From contig WBMZ01003268.1 of assembly GCA_013400975.1 (NCBI GenBank), positions 59,228-123,227 of the forward strand: a stretch of 64,000 nucleotides of DNA, in the 5' to 3' direction. This document shows, piece after piece, positions 1 to 12,548 of the stretch; positions within the stretch are counted from its first letter, which is position 1, and every line of letters begins with the position of its first letter. Under the pieces are notes generated by a model. The model was not told the DNA's origin. It ran no database searches and saw only the letters and a program-made list of their open reading frames with translations. Source of the stretch: Atrichornis clamosus (lineage: Eukaryota; Chordata; Aves; Passeriformes; Menuridae). The position numbers and the translations under genes were made by a program.

Positions 1-797
1 TGCCTCTCAGACAGATTGATGGCTCTGTCCTGTCGTCAAATCAGGCTCAAGTCAAAGTTGCTTTATTGCCTTAACCGTAATGCGAGTATTGCCAAATCTA
101 ATACGTGGGAATTAAATGGCAATTATCCATTTATTTGAGCTGGCTTCTTCCTCCCTCTGTGTTTCAGCTTTCTTTCAGCTGCTCTCCTAATTGAATGCTG
201 CTCAGTGCAGCGCTGCCAGCTCTGGCTGGGTGGAGGGGTGGGGGCAGCTCTTTGACCCCCTGAGAGAGGGGAAAGGCTGCCCAGACCAACCTGAAGGTTT
301 ATTCACTTGTAGGACTTCCAGACCCACCTCTGGTGTGAACATCCCGACTCGGGAAGATTTCCCTTGCGCTGCTCTCCAGAGCTCAAGGGTTTCCTCCATC
401 CCCTGTCTGAGGTGAGCTGGTGCCTTCAAGAAAATTGCACCCCATGAGATGGGTGAAGAGGAGGTGCAGTCAGATGAGAGCTAAACAAGGCACAGGAAAT
501 ATTTGCAGGCTTTTTAGGGCATTCTTATGGGTTTTCCGTAAGAAGATCAGAATTTGATCCACATATTTGTGTGCTGGCGCCTGGGCTGTACCACGTCACT
601 GTATTTAGGTTGTCCAGCACTGACACAGATAACATCTGACCTGGTTCAGATGCCAGCAGAGGTTACAGGGCTCTTCTGTGTCATCATGTGCCTTGGAGCT
701 CACCAGCTGCCAGGAGCTGTTCTCTAGTGATAGCAAAATGCACGCAGGGAAGGTAGGACTGTATCTCCTCCATGCATGCAGCAAATGTATTTTTTTG
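1..797. other. Unique intronic sequence
   Basis: I see no repeat or gene here. The first 170 bases are AT-rich with several TAAT/ATTA cores and a low-complexity-free texture that could be a conserved non-coding element; that is a guess. The opposed short open frames at 191-429 lack splice support. Confidence 0.3.
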
Positions 798-972
798 GAA
801 TCAAAGAATCCCAGAATGGCCTGGGTTGGAAGGGGTTTTAAACATCATCCAGTTCTAACACCCTGCCATGGGCAGGGACACCTTCCACTATCCCAGGTTG
901 CTCCAAGCCCCATCCAACCTGGCCTCGAACACTTCCAGGGATGGGGCAGCCACAGCTTCTCTGAGAAACCAA
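798..972 (-). mobile_element. CR1 LINE 3' fragment
   Basis: Minus-strand CR1 3' end. It begins with AATC repeats, then a GGGTTGGAAGGGG motif and the CCATGGGCAGGGACACC block, and ends in the CCAGGGATGGGGCAGCC region. It is 5'-truncated, as most CR1 copies are. Confidence 0.88.
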
Positions 973-992
973 TTCATATCCAGTGACCAATA

Positions 993-1098
993 TCACAGAG
1001 TCACAGAAGTTTAAGATTGCAAAAGACCTTTAAGATCATTGAGTCCAGCCATAAAGCCAACCCTGCCAAGTCCACCACAAAACTGTGCCCCAAATTGT
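993..1098 (-). mobile_element. CR1 LINE 3' fragment, second subfamily
   Basis: A short minus-strand CR1 with the AAAAGACCTTTAAGATCATT core and a CTGCCAAGTCCACCAC block. It belongs to a different subfamily from the neighbour at 798-972, so it is a separate insertion. Confidence 0.82.
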
Positions 1099-2220
1099 CA
1101 TCTTCCTGTACTTTGAATAGGGAAACAGGGTATGAACAAAACAGTCTTCAAAAAAACAGTATATTACAACCTTTTAAGTAAAAATCTATATTTTGACCAA
1201 AGAGGAAAAAAAATTATAATTAATTATAAATGAGATTAATCTTGCTTTTGGCTACTGAGCGTTGTTTTTAAAACAAACCAACAACTGTTTGAGAAATCTA
1301 AGCCTTCAACTTTTTAATGGTAGCACAAGAATTTTAACTTCCCTTGTCTGTGAAGCTTGTTTTATTAATTTTATTTTATTTTTACAATATTTCAAGGCAA
1401 TGGAATGGAAGTCTCCAGGCATAGTTCCAGCTCATTTAGACAGGGAGTGCTTTTAGTGACGCATTCCTGCTGGAAGATGCTCCTTTTAAAAGTGTTGTTT
1501 TCCACCTACTCAGACAGTCTATAGGTGCAAAACTTTCCTGGAAGTTTTGGAATTCTATTATTTAGCCATGATCTTGGGTGAAAATGCGTCTAGCCTTGGC
1601 ATTAACAGTTAAGTAGAATTATATTTTTTTCTGGCATGTCTTTCAGCTCTCACAATCATGGATTTTAAAGCTAGAAAGGGATCATGAGATTATTTTGTCA
1701 ATCTTTTTGAATTACCTGTGTGCTGAGAATTTACTGCTGCATTATTTGATGTATATTCAGTTCCTTGCCTCATCCCTGCCCAAAGTTGTCATTTCCCCTC
1801 AGTCTTGCAGGCAGGATCACAGAGATTTTCCAGCCCTCATAGAAATGGGGGATAGGATTCCAGTGGAGCAGGGAGAGAGCTTCAGATGTTGCAGGTGACC
1901 CAGGCAGGGTCAGGACCAGGACTTTGCACTGTTCCCCTGCCCTTGCCTTGCACAGGGCATGGCCCACAGCCTGGCAAGGTCTTGTGTTCTATCTTTTTGC
2001 AAAAATAACCCCAAATCTCTCGTGTGGTGGCCAGGAGACTGAAGTGGTTCTGCTTCATGGTCCTGTGGGTGCCTGTCGTGGGTGTGCAGGGAGGGAAAAG
2101 GGGACACAAAAGGAGCCGTCGAGACTCACGTGAGACCCCAGCCAGGGTTGTACAGGTGAGTTTCAACTGCACCAAACCAGCAAGCAGCCTTGGGTTGGCT
2201 GTGGGTGGGATAATTTCATG
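1099..2220. other. Intronic sequence without recognised features
   Basis: AT-rich, with poly(A)/poly(T) runs near 1205 and 1370. Frames overlapping 1695-2133 have no splice or similarity support. Confidence 0.4.
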
Positions 2221-2592
2221 GTATCCTAGAACCATGGAATCCATAATGTGGAAAAGACCTCCAAGATCATCAAGTCCAGCCTTTGACCAAACACCTCTGT
2301 GCCCACTGACCCATATTGTGAAGTGCCAGGTCCACTCATTTTTTGAACTCTTCCAGGGATATTGGCTCCACCACCTCCCTGGGCAGCCTTTTCCAATTCT
2401 TAACCACTCTTTCAGTGAAGAAATATTTTGTAATATCTGACCTGAACCTCCCTTGGTGATACTTGAGGCTATTTCCCATTTTTTATCATGAAACCCCCAC
2501 CTCACCACCACACCTCCTTTCAGGCAGTTGCAGGGAGCAATAAAGTCTCCCCTGACCCTCCTTTTCTCCAGACTAAACCACCCCAGTATCCA
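2221..2592 (-). mobile_element. CR1 LINE 3' fragment
   Basis: About 370 bases of minus-strand CR1. It has the GGAAAAGACCTCCAAGATCA core, the CACCTCCCTGGGCAGCC block, a CTTTCAGTGAAGAAATATTT block, and at the far end the CTTTTCTCCAGACTAAACC segment from the end of the reverse-transcriptase frame. It is diverged, with no intact frame. Confidence 0.88.
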
Positions 2593-3946
2593 GTAGCAAG
2601 CTCATCTTACCTCATTTAAATGTTTGGGAGCAGAAGTGCTTTGGGATTTGGTGGATCAAAATGCTCTTGCTCTGGAGCAACATCAACACCAGCATGGTCC
2701 GAAGCACCACATGCTGTGCTGTTATAAATCTCAACATATTTAAATTTACCCCAGCTTTCTTCCCAAAAGTCTCATGCCTTTGCACTGTAAACAGATCCAC
2801 AGTCACAGTGCTCAGCATGTTGGCTGATATTTTGGTTTTTTTATGCACATCTTGTCTTTGACTAAGCACAGGTGGCCGAGGGATGTGTGCAGGTTTGCAC
2901 CTGTGGGTGCTTATGTGGGGTTTTGTTTCTTTTTCTATGTCTTGGGATGGTTAGACAATTAAAAAAAAAAACAAAACAAAAAGCTTCCTAGTTAATGTCT
3001 AGTGGCATCAGTACAGAGAATTTCCTTCTGAATATTCAAGCCTTTCCCCCCAGACATGCACGCAGCACCTTCCTGAGAAAGACACGTTTTAGAGATGTCA
3101 CTCTCCTTACAAATTGCTCCTCTCTTGGTGTGCTCTAATTATAGAAAAGCCTCGACGGCGTGTGCCCGCACGGAGGAGGCAGCAGGAATTTCTGATAAGA
3201 TCAATTCACTTAAAGGAGCTGCTGTGAACTGCTGAGGCTGCTCGGCACTGTGAACTGGAGGGCAAGTGCTGAGTGACCTCCTCAGACCTCTAGGGGAGCC
3301 CAGACCATCTCAGGTGTGGAATTAGCACAGCGCAGGGAGTGGGATCTGAGAACGACTGAGTGAGGCTGCCAAATTCTGATTTCCACCTGTTTTGGGGGAA
3401 ATCACCGGGTTATGAACTTTCCAACCAGACTGTGAACTTGTTGGAACTGGATGGGTGTTAGGGGCTGATCCCTGTCTTCTCAACAAGCCCTCAAGAGCTT
3501 CAAGACCTCTTTTCTTTGTACTCAGTGGGAGATATTTTCTGTTTTCAGGAGGAATTGGCTACTGTGACATCTTTATACCCAGCGTGTTTTTTTCCTGTGC
3601 TCTCCTGGACTTCATTAATCCAATGCTGACCAGCAGGGAAGGAGCTGGCCTGCAGGGCATCTCCTTCCCCAGTAGATGATCCATGTGTCCAACCTTGTCC
3701 ACATGATCTGTCTTGTGGTTACCCAGTGGGGCTGTGCAGGGATAACACCTGGGAGCTGCAAGATGATGGAAAATCTGTGGGAGGCAACTTTTGACCACCT
3801 AAGGATCAGTGGCTGTCCCTGAGCAGCACCATTTTACCTGTTTGAGCATCAATGTAGCCCATATCCTGCAGATTTTTTGCTGCCCAGTGCCAGGCCCCTC
3901 TGCACAGTGTGTTGGAAGGAAGAAAGGCAGGATATGACCACAAAAG
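2593..3946. other. Intronic sequence without recognised features
   Basis: Mostly unique sequence. A short A-run lies near 2961. The stretch 3120-3300 is more GC-rich and CpG-bearing than its surroundings; its role is unknown. Confidence 0.4.
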
Positions 3947-4014
3947 AACCACAGAATCTTGGAATCATCAGGACTGGGAAAGACCTCAGAGGTCACCAAG
4001 TCCTGCCTTTGACT
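3947..4014 (-). mobile_element. CR1 LINE 3' end, short
   Basis: A 68-base minus-strand CR1 terminus with ACCACAGAATCTTGGAATCA followed by GGGAAAGACCTCAGAGGTCA. It is severely 5'-truncated. Confidence 0.75.
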
Positions 4015-4094
4015 AGAAAATTACAGCACTCCTGCACCTTGGATCTTCATCACTGTTTCTTTCAGGGAAGAAGATGAATGGTCTGTTGAGGAGC

Positions 4095-4170
4095 TGTAGA
4101 ATGATTGAAGTTTGGAAGGGACCTCTGGAGTTCATCCAGTCCAACCTCTCTACTCCAGCAGTGCCAGATG
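4095..4170 (-). mobile_element. CR1 LINE 3' end, short, different subfamily
   Basis: A minus-strand terminus with TAGAATGATTG and GGAAGGGACCTCTGGAGTTC, typical of another CR1 subfamily. The inner boundary is unclear after about 4165. Confidence 0.7.
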
Positions 4171-4462
4171 GATGGATGGGCTGGAGTTTGCTGCAGATGA
4201 ACACGGGCACTGGGGATGCACCATCCTGGCAACAGAGATGGAGGAAGTTTTGGGGGCCCCTTGCTTTCAACCTTCTCTTCCTAAGAAGCAGTGAGGAGGG
4301 AATTTTTCCCAAGGAGGAATGTGACACGTCTCAGTCTCCCTGTGCTGCTTTGTGAGCTCTGCATGGCAGCAGCTGCTGCTGGCTTCAAAAGGGATGGGTG
4401 GAAAAAGCAAGTGAGAGGCTGAGGGAATGAAGAAAAGGAAAAGGAGGCAAAAGGAGGTGAAA

Positions 4463-4630
4463 GGAATCATGGAATCATGGTTTGGGTTGGAAGGAACTTT
4501 AAAGATCATCTCGTTCCATCCCTTGGGCAGGGACTCCTTTCAGTAGACAAGGTTGCTCAGAGCCCCATCCAGCTGACCTTGAACACTTCAATGGTTGGGG
4601 CACCCACAAATTCCCGGGATGGGGCATCCA
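4463..4630 (-). mobile_element. CR1 LINE 3' fragment
   Basis: Minus-strand CR1 with GGAATCATGGAATCATGG repeats, the GGGTTGGAAGGAACTTTAAA core, and the GCAGGGACTCC and CACTTCAATGG blocks. It faces the plus-strand copy at 5056. Confidence 0.87.
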
Positions 4631-5055
4631 TGAGGAAAGAGAATGCAGTCCAGCATCCCCAGATCCACATCCAAAATGGGTCCCCCTTAGGTGGCTACTA
4701 TTGGCTCATGCATGTATAAGCCACGGGGAACTGTCCCCACCTGTGGTCACCACCATTTAATGCTGGTGGATGCACGAGCAGCACAAGGGAATGTGATGGA
4801 GCAGGGATTTGGCAGCAGTCCTGTTTCTTCTGCTAGAACATTATATTTTATTATTACAATCCTGACGTTGACAAAAATCCAGAGAGCCATTGCTGGCAAC
4901 ACTCTGCTCACATGTTGGGATTGGCTATTAATAGAGGTGTGCACAGAAGGCAACGGTTGGAGGTGTGCTGATAGTCAGGTGTTAACCCTTTTATAGATGT
5001 TTGATTGGGAATGGGCTTGGGGAAGGGTTTTCTTGGCCCTCAGCTGCAGCAACAC
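4631..5055. other. Intronic sequence without recognised features
   Basis: Unique sequence separating two oppositely oriented CR1 copies; nothing recognised. Confidence 0.4.
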
Positions 5056-5225
5056 ACTCAGAGAAGTCGTGGCTGCCCCATCCCTGGAAGTGTTCCAGGC
5101 CATGTTGTGTGGGATGTGGAGCAACCTGGGCTAGTGGAAGGTGTCCCTGCCCACAGCAGGAGGTTGGAAGTGGATGATCTTTAAGGTCCTTCCAACCCAA
5201 ACCGTTCTGTGATTCTGTGATTCCA
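5056..5225 (+). mobile_element. CR1 LINE 3' fragment
   Basis: Plus-strand CR1 3' end with GTGGCTGCCCCATCCCTGG, GGAAGGTGTCCCTGCCCAC, the GATGATCTTTAAGGTCC core, and the terminal TTCTGTGATTCTGTGATTCC repeat. Confidence 0.9.
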
Positions 5226-6670
5226 TCACACGTCATGGAATAAGAGTCAGAAAATTACTGCGTCACTTTGCAAGGGTGTTTGTGGAAATACTACGGGAGG
5301 AAAAGGGACATGAAATAGTTCAAAATTGAATTTATTGGATTTACTGGCAGAATGACTGCCTCAGCCCTTAAGTGATTATGCACTTTGGGATTCCTTGACA
5401 TTTTCCAAAGGGACTAAAGGATTAACTCCTGTGGAGGTTGCACATCTCCCAGAGCTTTGCTCTTGAAGCCAAAACCTTTCAGATTAATTTTGTTTTTCAC
5501 CTCTCTGTTATGTCTTGTATATGCATTTATGCATTTCTCTCTATATGAGCAGTGGTGCTGGTACTCAGGGGGGTGATATAAATGATTTTTATTTACTTTT
5601 TAAAGTTTTTCTTCCTTATAGCTGCCAATTAGGTTTAGAATTTATCTGCAAATTAAAAAAAAAAAAAAAAGAAAGGAGAGTTGCACTGACTGACGTATTT
5701 GGGGGAAACTCTCTTTTTTTTTTCCTAATTTGCTTGCTAATTGGAAGTTTTTAATGTGGGCAGATTTTGAGAATACACAGTATTTGAGTTCAAAGTGTCA
5801 AAATATGTCCCTTTGAAAGCTTGCAAGGGGCTGCTTCAACTATGGTAAAGGGAGGAAGAAAAAAAATACTTTCAGTTGAAACCAGCTTACAGAGCTTGGC
5901 ATTTGTATCTGTTGATCTAAACCAGAATGCTTCAGCTAATAAACCAGTTGTCTAAAAAATTTAATTCAGCCTTTTCTTCATCAGTTTCCTGTCACTTCCA
6001 CTTTCTCGTGCTCATCAGTATCACAGTGCTGTGGAATTTTTCTATTTTTTTTCTTTTTAGGCAAATCCTTCAAGCCATGTCTCGGTTTTATTTTGAAAGA
6101 GAGAAAGTCTGTGTTCAAGTACATAATAGAGTATTTTCAATTAAGATGAAGAGCAAAATCTGGTCTGCAGATATTTAATGACTCATGCTGAGAATGAGAA
6201 ATAGAGCAAAGTTCTGCTGAATTAAACAGCAAAAAGCCAGTTTTGGTCTTGCAGCTGAAGGCACAGTTGACCCTGAGGATGAATATTAGGGCTGAGCCCC
6301 AGTGCAGTGTAAATGCTGCTGGTTTGTCCATGAAGAAGGGGTATTCTTGCTTGTACAAAGGTGAAGAGGGTAATATAATAATGTCTAATAAATGCTGACA
6401 CCCATACAGTCCTTTTCTTTCTTTCTTTCTTTTTTTTGGGTCTGTGCAAGTATGGGAATAAACTTCATTATCCAAATCACATCACACATGTAGTAACTAC
6501 ATTTCTTCTGTAGCTTTGCATAAACTTCTAATGAACTTCTCTTTAATTTTAATTTTTTTTTTTTTTTTGGCACTGGCGTAGGCTGTGTTGCTCTGCTGGT
6601 TTAGAGGTTTCCTTGTAGAATAACAGGTCTGTGAGATTTCTTTTGCTAAGGGCATCTAGAGGACGACGGA
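5226..6670. other. Intronic sequence with poly(A)/(T) tracts and a short (TTTC)n
   Basis: An A16 run lies near 5655-5670, a short (TTTC)n with T-run near 6413-6437, and a T16 run near 6553-6568. No gene is seen. Confidence 0.45.
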
Positions 6671-6898
6671 GAATGGCTTTAGATTAGATATGAGTAAGAA
6701 ATTCTTCCCTGTGAGGGTGGGGAGGCCCTGGCACAGGTTTCCCAGAGAAGTTGTGGCTGACCCATCCCTGGAAGTGTCCAAGGCCAGGTTGGATGGGGCT
6801 TGGAGTAACCTGGGATAGTGGAAGATGTCCCTGCCCATGGCAGGGGTTTGGAACTGGATGAACTTCATCATCCCCTCCAACTCAAATCATTCTACAAC
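6671..6898 (+). mobile_element. CR1 LINE 3' fragment
   Basis: Plus-strand CR1 with AAATTCTTCCCTGTGAGGGT, GAGGCCCTGGCACAGGTTTC and CCATGGCAGGGGTTTGGAAC. It ends near ATCATTCTACAAC with a degraded terminal repeat. Confidence 0.9.
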
Positions 6899-8536
6899 TT
6901 GATGTTTATGCCTGAAATTGTCTGTGAAACAGCTTTTTTTTTCCTATGTAATAAATGGCAGTAAGAGGATATTCCCTCTACTCCTGCCTTGGTAGATGGG
7001 GAAGGTCTGTTGCTGAGTGAACGTGCCCCTGTGTACAAAAAATAAAAGACTGATTCTATAACGTTTGCCCACACTGACCATTTCCCTAGTGATGAACAAT
7101 ACAAGGGCTCGCCAGTAACTTGCTCAAGGTCTGAAAACTCAAAATTTGGTCCATGTGAATCCCAGGGAGAGGCAGCTGAGCCTGTACCTTCTTTGCCAGT
7201 CTTTCCTTTCTAAGGAATAACTACAGCAGTAGAGGTGTAACAAGAAGCAGAACATTTTCTGGCCGTTGCTACAACCTCTGCTGACCAGTTGCAGACCCCA
7301 TGAGCTGTGGATGACCAGAATTGCATAAAATGTCCCACAAAAACAAGCCCAGGAGACTTCCAGAAGCTATGGCAGATGGCACTTCATCTTCCTGAACGAC
7401 GTATGGGGTCTGGTACATATGGATTATAAAACCTTGTATGGGTTTTATGATTTCTTCCAAAAGAGCTGAGTCTTGGAGCCAGATGGTTTCTATTATGGTT
7501 AATCTTAAGCAAACAAAAGTAATTTTCCGTCCTCCACTCAGTAAATGTTGAGAAGGTATATAAAGTATTATGCATAAATTAGCAGTATAGTTTTCTTATT
7601 TAAACATGTAGATAAGGATTACCAATAAATGACAAAGGGTGTCGTGCACTTTTCATTTCTCTTTAGGACATCTAATAAATTACCTTGCTCCTTTTTTTTT
7701 TTTATTTTTTTTTTTTTTTAACCAGAGAATTGAAGCTCTCCCAAAGAGGAGAGTACATCAGTTGTTACTTTTATTCTGAACTTGGAAATCTGCTCCAGCA
7801 CTTGCAATACTATCCACACACAAAACTCTTTCTCCCATAGATGGATTACAGCTGTTGCTTTGCTCCATTGCTGTTCCTCACTGCATCCACTCCGTCTCTG
7901 TTTCTGCTGTCCTGTCATCCCAGATCTCCCTTCATCTCTCCAGGGCTTGTAGTTTGTGAAAACTCTTCATGCAGCTCTCAATGACACTGCAAAGTCTCTC
8001 CAAGATCTTTGTTTTCACTCGCTACAGGAGCAATTTGTCTTCTATGTCCTTGAAATGGCCTGAAATTTTAGTCCTGATCAACAAAGGAAGTTACAAAGAG
8101 GAAGGAAATGCGAAGAAAGGGCATTTTCTACACTCAAATTTCCTCAGCCTTGTGCTGCAACAGGTGTTGACTCTGAAACAAGCTTGGGGGTCCAGCATCA
8201 CATCCTTTACCTTCATGCATGTGCTCTCCTCTCCTCCTACAACTCTTCTTCTGTATGGACCTGGAAATGCCAAGGGGCTGGGGAGAGGTGATTGAATTCC
8301 TTGGATTCTGGTGGCCAGAGCCTCAAGGAGAGCACTCCCTGCTCCCACCCCACTGTTCTTCCCCAGCTGAGTGTCACCGCTGCTGATGCCCTGAGTCTCA
8401 TGTGTGTCATTATTCCTGTTAAATTAGTGACTCGTCCCAACCCTGGATCACACATTCTTATTTATATTTCAGGATTTTTTTAAAGGAAGACATAATTTGC
8501 AAGGAGTGTAGAAAATACGCCTTTGCCTGGCTCCTA
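6899..8536. other. Intronic sequence without recognised genes
   Basis: Unique sequence with a T-rich tract at 7692-7719. Several short frames at 7969-8480 overlap on both strands without splice support. Confidence 0.4.
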
Positions 8537-8678
8537 CAATGGTTGGGGATGGAAGGGTCCTTAAAGTTCATCCAGTTCCCACCCCCTGCCATGGGCAGAG
8601 ACACCTTCCACTATCCCAGGTTGCTCCAAGCCCCATCCAACCTGGCGTGGAACACTTCCAGGGATGAGGCAGTCACAT
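8537..8678 (-). mobile_element. CR1 LINE 3' fragment
   Basis: Minus-strand CR1 missing most of its terminal repeat. It retains the GGTCCTTAAAGTTCATCCAG core, CCATGGGCAGAGACACC and CCAGGGATGAGGCAG. Confidence 0.86.
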
Positions 8679-11060
8679 TGTTCCATCCCAGTGGATGTGT
8701 TTATTCACCTGGAAAGCTGTGGTAAGGTAATATTTTTTAAGGTTTTTTTCTTCTGCTTGTGTGGCTGATTTTTCTGATACCACTTCCTTGCATCACGTGG
8801 ACTTAATCAGAAAAAAAAATCATCTCCATTTTGTCATTAATAGCCTGAATCTTTAAAAAGATATTTTCTAAGGCAATTAGTGCTGAGTTCATTAATAAGA
8901 CCAGAAGAGAGGCTGATTAAGTGCTAGTTTAAAAATAAAAACAGTATTTTGTGATTTATATCACCAATAAATTTTTAAATAACGACACTTCAAAAATATT
9001 TGGATTCTTCATCTTTTTTGCTGGCTGTTTTCACGTTACACTTCCAGCAGCTCGGGCAGTAAGTGTAAGATTAATCATTTCCACTTTGCTTTTCCAGTCT
9101 ATTCCTTTACATTCCCACATGCTTTTGGTGCTGTTGTTCATGTTTGCATTGGCACAGGACTGCAGACTATCCCAGGAATACAGCAGTGCAAACAAAACTT
9201 GCTTTCACTCACATTTTATTTATGTACTCATACGACATCAATATTAAAAAACGAAACGAGCTGTCAAATGCCTTAAATTGCCTTTTTTTTTAAATTACTT
9301 GAGTATCCTTTCAAAAATACAGGCAGACACTTCCTTAATTCTTGCTTCTGACACTGCTTTGGAGCATGAAGAAGGGAACAGAATTAGGCTTTCTATCTTG
9401 GAAAGCAAGAAGCAATAGGATTTGATAGGGAAATTTCACAAATTAATTGGTATTTTCCAGTACATTGATTTATTTCAATCAAAAACGAATTGTCCTTTTA
9501 ACTCTATCCTAATCCACTACCAGCAAAAAATAATAAAAAAGAACCCCAAAGTGATTTGTTTCGTTTAAAAGCGACTTAACTACATCTTGGTAATATGTCA
9601 GAATTATGCAAAACCTTTTAAAGTTTGTCTCCCCATTGCTTAAAAATGGAGAAAAACTCTTAATTGTAAAACTGTCCAACCAAAGCCAAAATTTCCACAC
9701 CACCAGAATTAGCACCTTCTTAATCCATTGCACAGCTCTGCTCTGCATTTATTCTCCATAAAATTTTACTTAAAATTTGAAGTCTATTTTGCACTTAACC
9801 GTCACAGAAAATCAACGTTCTCCTTAATTCTCCCATCCGGAGACTCGGACTGCAGCCCCTCTGGATGCCTGTGGTGAAAGTGGGAGTCCTCTGAATTATT
9901 TTGTTCATTTCCTAGAGGTTTGAGCAGGTGAAACAGGGCTGAGGATCCCACCAGCTCGTTTCCCACAGGCTGCCAACCTCGCCTGACCTTCAGATCGCTT
10001 TCAGCCACTTGCCCCCGTGAAGTGATGGGCTTTTTATTTTAGTAACAGCCTTGTGAGTCTGACATTTCTTCTACTAAATCAACAAGAGCTGCTGTTCCTC
10101 TTGTAGAAATTAGAAAGCAGTGTGGGTTTTTTTGGTTTTTTTTTTTCTATGCTAGTTGGTTTTTTTTACTTTTAGTTTCTTCACTGCTGCCTAAAAAGGA
10201 GCATAGCATGAGAACACATTTTCTGGCAGCATTAATGCAGATGTGGAGAATATCAGGTTTTGTTCTGAAGGCTGATGTTACTTTCCAACATCTTTAACAA
10301 TCTTGAGAAGAAAAGAGTGAAAAGCACAAACTGTCACTCCTGCTGGGAAAAAATCTGATATATTTCTAATGGCCTTTCAAAAACAGGGAACTTGTTAATA
10401 GTAAATTAAAATAAACTGTTAGGGTAGTAATGTAGCAAAGTTGGTTGGTTGGTTGGGACTTTTTTCCTGATTTTCACCGGGTGTTTTCCACCCCATCATG
10501 AGTTGGAAGCAGCATCTCTGCAGCATCTCTGCTTCATCTCACCACCTTTCTTTTACTACAGAGTGTAGCTCATCTTCTGGGTGACACCTTATGCCAACAG
10601 CTTTTGCTTGTGCTGTTTCTGGTGTTGTCTGGGATTTCTCTGCTCCTCATCAAGATTGTACGTGACGACTTTCCAGGGTTTTGGTCAAAGTTTTGCCGTT
10701 CTGTTGCAAAGCACAGCCTCAGAACTGGAGCAAATTTGGGCAGGGCTGTTAATTCTCACATCTGGGCACATGGAACACGTGACACGCACCAAGGAGGAGC
10801 CTCCCCTTGGCCAAGAGCCAGAGCATGGTGGGGCAGAGTGTTTGTCTCGGGGTTGGCTCTAGGGACAAAATCTTCTCTTGGTGCACAATTTGGATATTTC
10901 TCATTATTTCCTTAATGCTGCGTGGGTGGGTTTGGAGAGGGCTGTTTTTGTTGACTGCTGCTATGAGAAAGGTGGAGATGTACCCTCAGGGACGTGGATG
11001 CAAAGTGGTTTGGCAAAGCTCAGCAACGAGTTGTCAACACATTTCTTTGCCCAGAGCAGA
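8679..11060. other. Intronic AT-rich sequence, no repeats recognised
   Basis: About 2.4 kb without CR1, rich in A/T runs. A (GGTT)n stretch of about four units lies at 10441-10456. The frame on the minus strand at 9802-10008 has no supporting splice sites. Confidence 0.4.
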
Positions 11061-11121
11061 GGCTGGGATGAGATGATCTTTAAGGTCCCTTCCAACCCAA
11101 ACCATTCTGTGATTTCTGTGG
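11061..11121 (+). mobile_element. CR1 LINE 3' terminus, short
   Basis: A 61-base plus-strand CR1 end with GATGATCTTTAAGGTCCC and CCAACCCAAACCATTCTGTG, followed by a degraded terminal repeat. Confidence 0.83.
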
Positions 11122-11307
11122 TTTTAACACCTGGACACACACACAGGGTGAGGTGCTGTTCACCTAGAGAGTCTTTTCCTTTCTTCAGCAGTTTATTATT
11201 AGCATATATGCTAAAGAAGGAAACAAAAGTGAATAAAACCATCTTAATTAGAAATAATGCAAAGCAAATCAGATTGAGTCTTGATTGCACTGTAAAAAGA
11301 TAATTAA

Positions 11308-11508
11308 TCATAGAACCACAGAATGGTTTGGATTGGAAGGAACCTTAAAAATCACCTATTTTCAACCCCGTGCCATGGGCAGGGACATCTCCCACTAGAC
11401 CAGGAGATGAGACCTGCTCAGAGCCCCATCCAGCTTTTCCTTCAACATTTCCATGGATGTGGAATCCACAGCTTCTCTTGACAACTTGTACCAGTGCCTC
11501 AGTCATCT
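11308..11508 (-). mobile_element. CR1 LINE 3' fragment
   Basis: Minus-strand CR1 beginning CATAGAACCACAGAATGG, with CCATGGGCAGGGACATC and a ACTAGACCAGGAGATGAGAC variant. It is moderately diverged. Confidence 0.86.
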
Positions 11509-12548
11509 CTGTTTGCTAATATTTCTTCTTCTGTTTGAACCACCTCTTGGGTGTACACAGACTTTCATTTTTGTGGTTGAGGACTTGGTTTTGTGTTTGG
11601 AATTGCACGGAGAGGTTTCCCTCATGGGGAGGATGGGAATATGGCAAAACACTCCTGGATTTAATGCTCCTTCCAAATGGCTTGGGACAAAAATCATCTC
11701 TTGGCTGATTTAAATGCAAGGGCAGAAATTGTGTGCAGCCTTTTTCCTCAGCTAGGTTGTGGAGGAGGGAGTTTCTAAATTCTGTATCTTCTTTAACTTC
11801 TGGGGTTGACTTTCACTGCCAGTTCATGATCACACTTTATTTTCTTGAGTTCTACAATGAATGATTTTCCATGGCTGGACTGACACAGGCAATGCCAATG
11901 ACACTTTCCAAGCTGCAGAGTTTTGGTGCCACTTCCCCAGGCCTCACCTACATGGGAAACTTTTGCCTTTTTCCTTGGCTTCCTATGCTTTCCTTGGGAT
12001 AGACTCTATATTTATTGTTTTACTCAGAAATAAGTATTGTATCTATGTTCAAGGCTTCTTTTTGTTTTATTTGCTAGGCTTTTCCAAGAAAGAGCCATAT
12101 TAAACTCCAGTTAAAACTTATAAGCTCTACCAGGAACATTTGTGCTGGGGTCACCCCGCACTGCAGTTACTTCTCTGGGAACGTTACATCTCAGAGGCTT
12201 GGAAAAGGCTGAGGTATTGAAACTGCTTCAGAGAGCCCAAGACAAAAATGCGTGCCTAGGTGGGGTCCTTACCAGCCTGAAATGATTCTCCCTGCCTGCT
12301 TTACCTCCTTGGTCTTATCCACCCCTTGAATTCAGGCCCTGAGCTTAACTTGGTTTAGAGATTCTAAAATCTCTGTCTCCTCTGGTCAACTTGCTATAGC
12401 TGTGGTAGGACTGTCAAAGAAAAAAATCTGTTCTGTGAAAGTAGATGTGTTGGTTTTTCTCTCATTTTTTCCTACATTTTTTCTGGGAGTGTATCTGGTG
12501 GGAAAATAAGGTGGGAGCGAAGTGCTTGTATAGGGCAAGGCTGAAGTG
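11509..12548. other. Intronic sequence without recognised features
   Basis: Unique sequence. Short frames at 11503-11719 overlap on opposite strands and have no coding support. Confidence 0.4.

Noticed and set aside
1882..2511. 209-codon minus-strand frame
   Set aside because: Much of it lies over a CR1 fragment (2221-2592); the remaining part has no family match or splice support.
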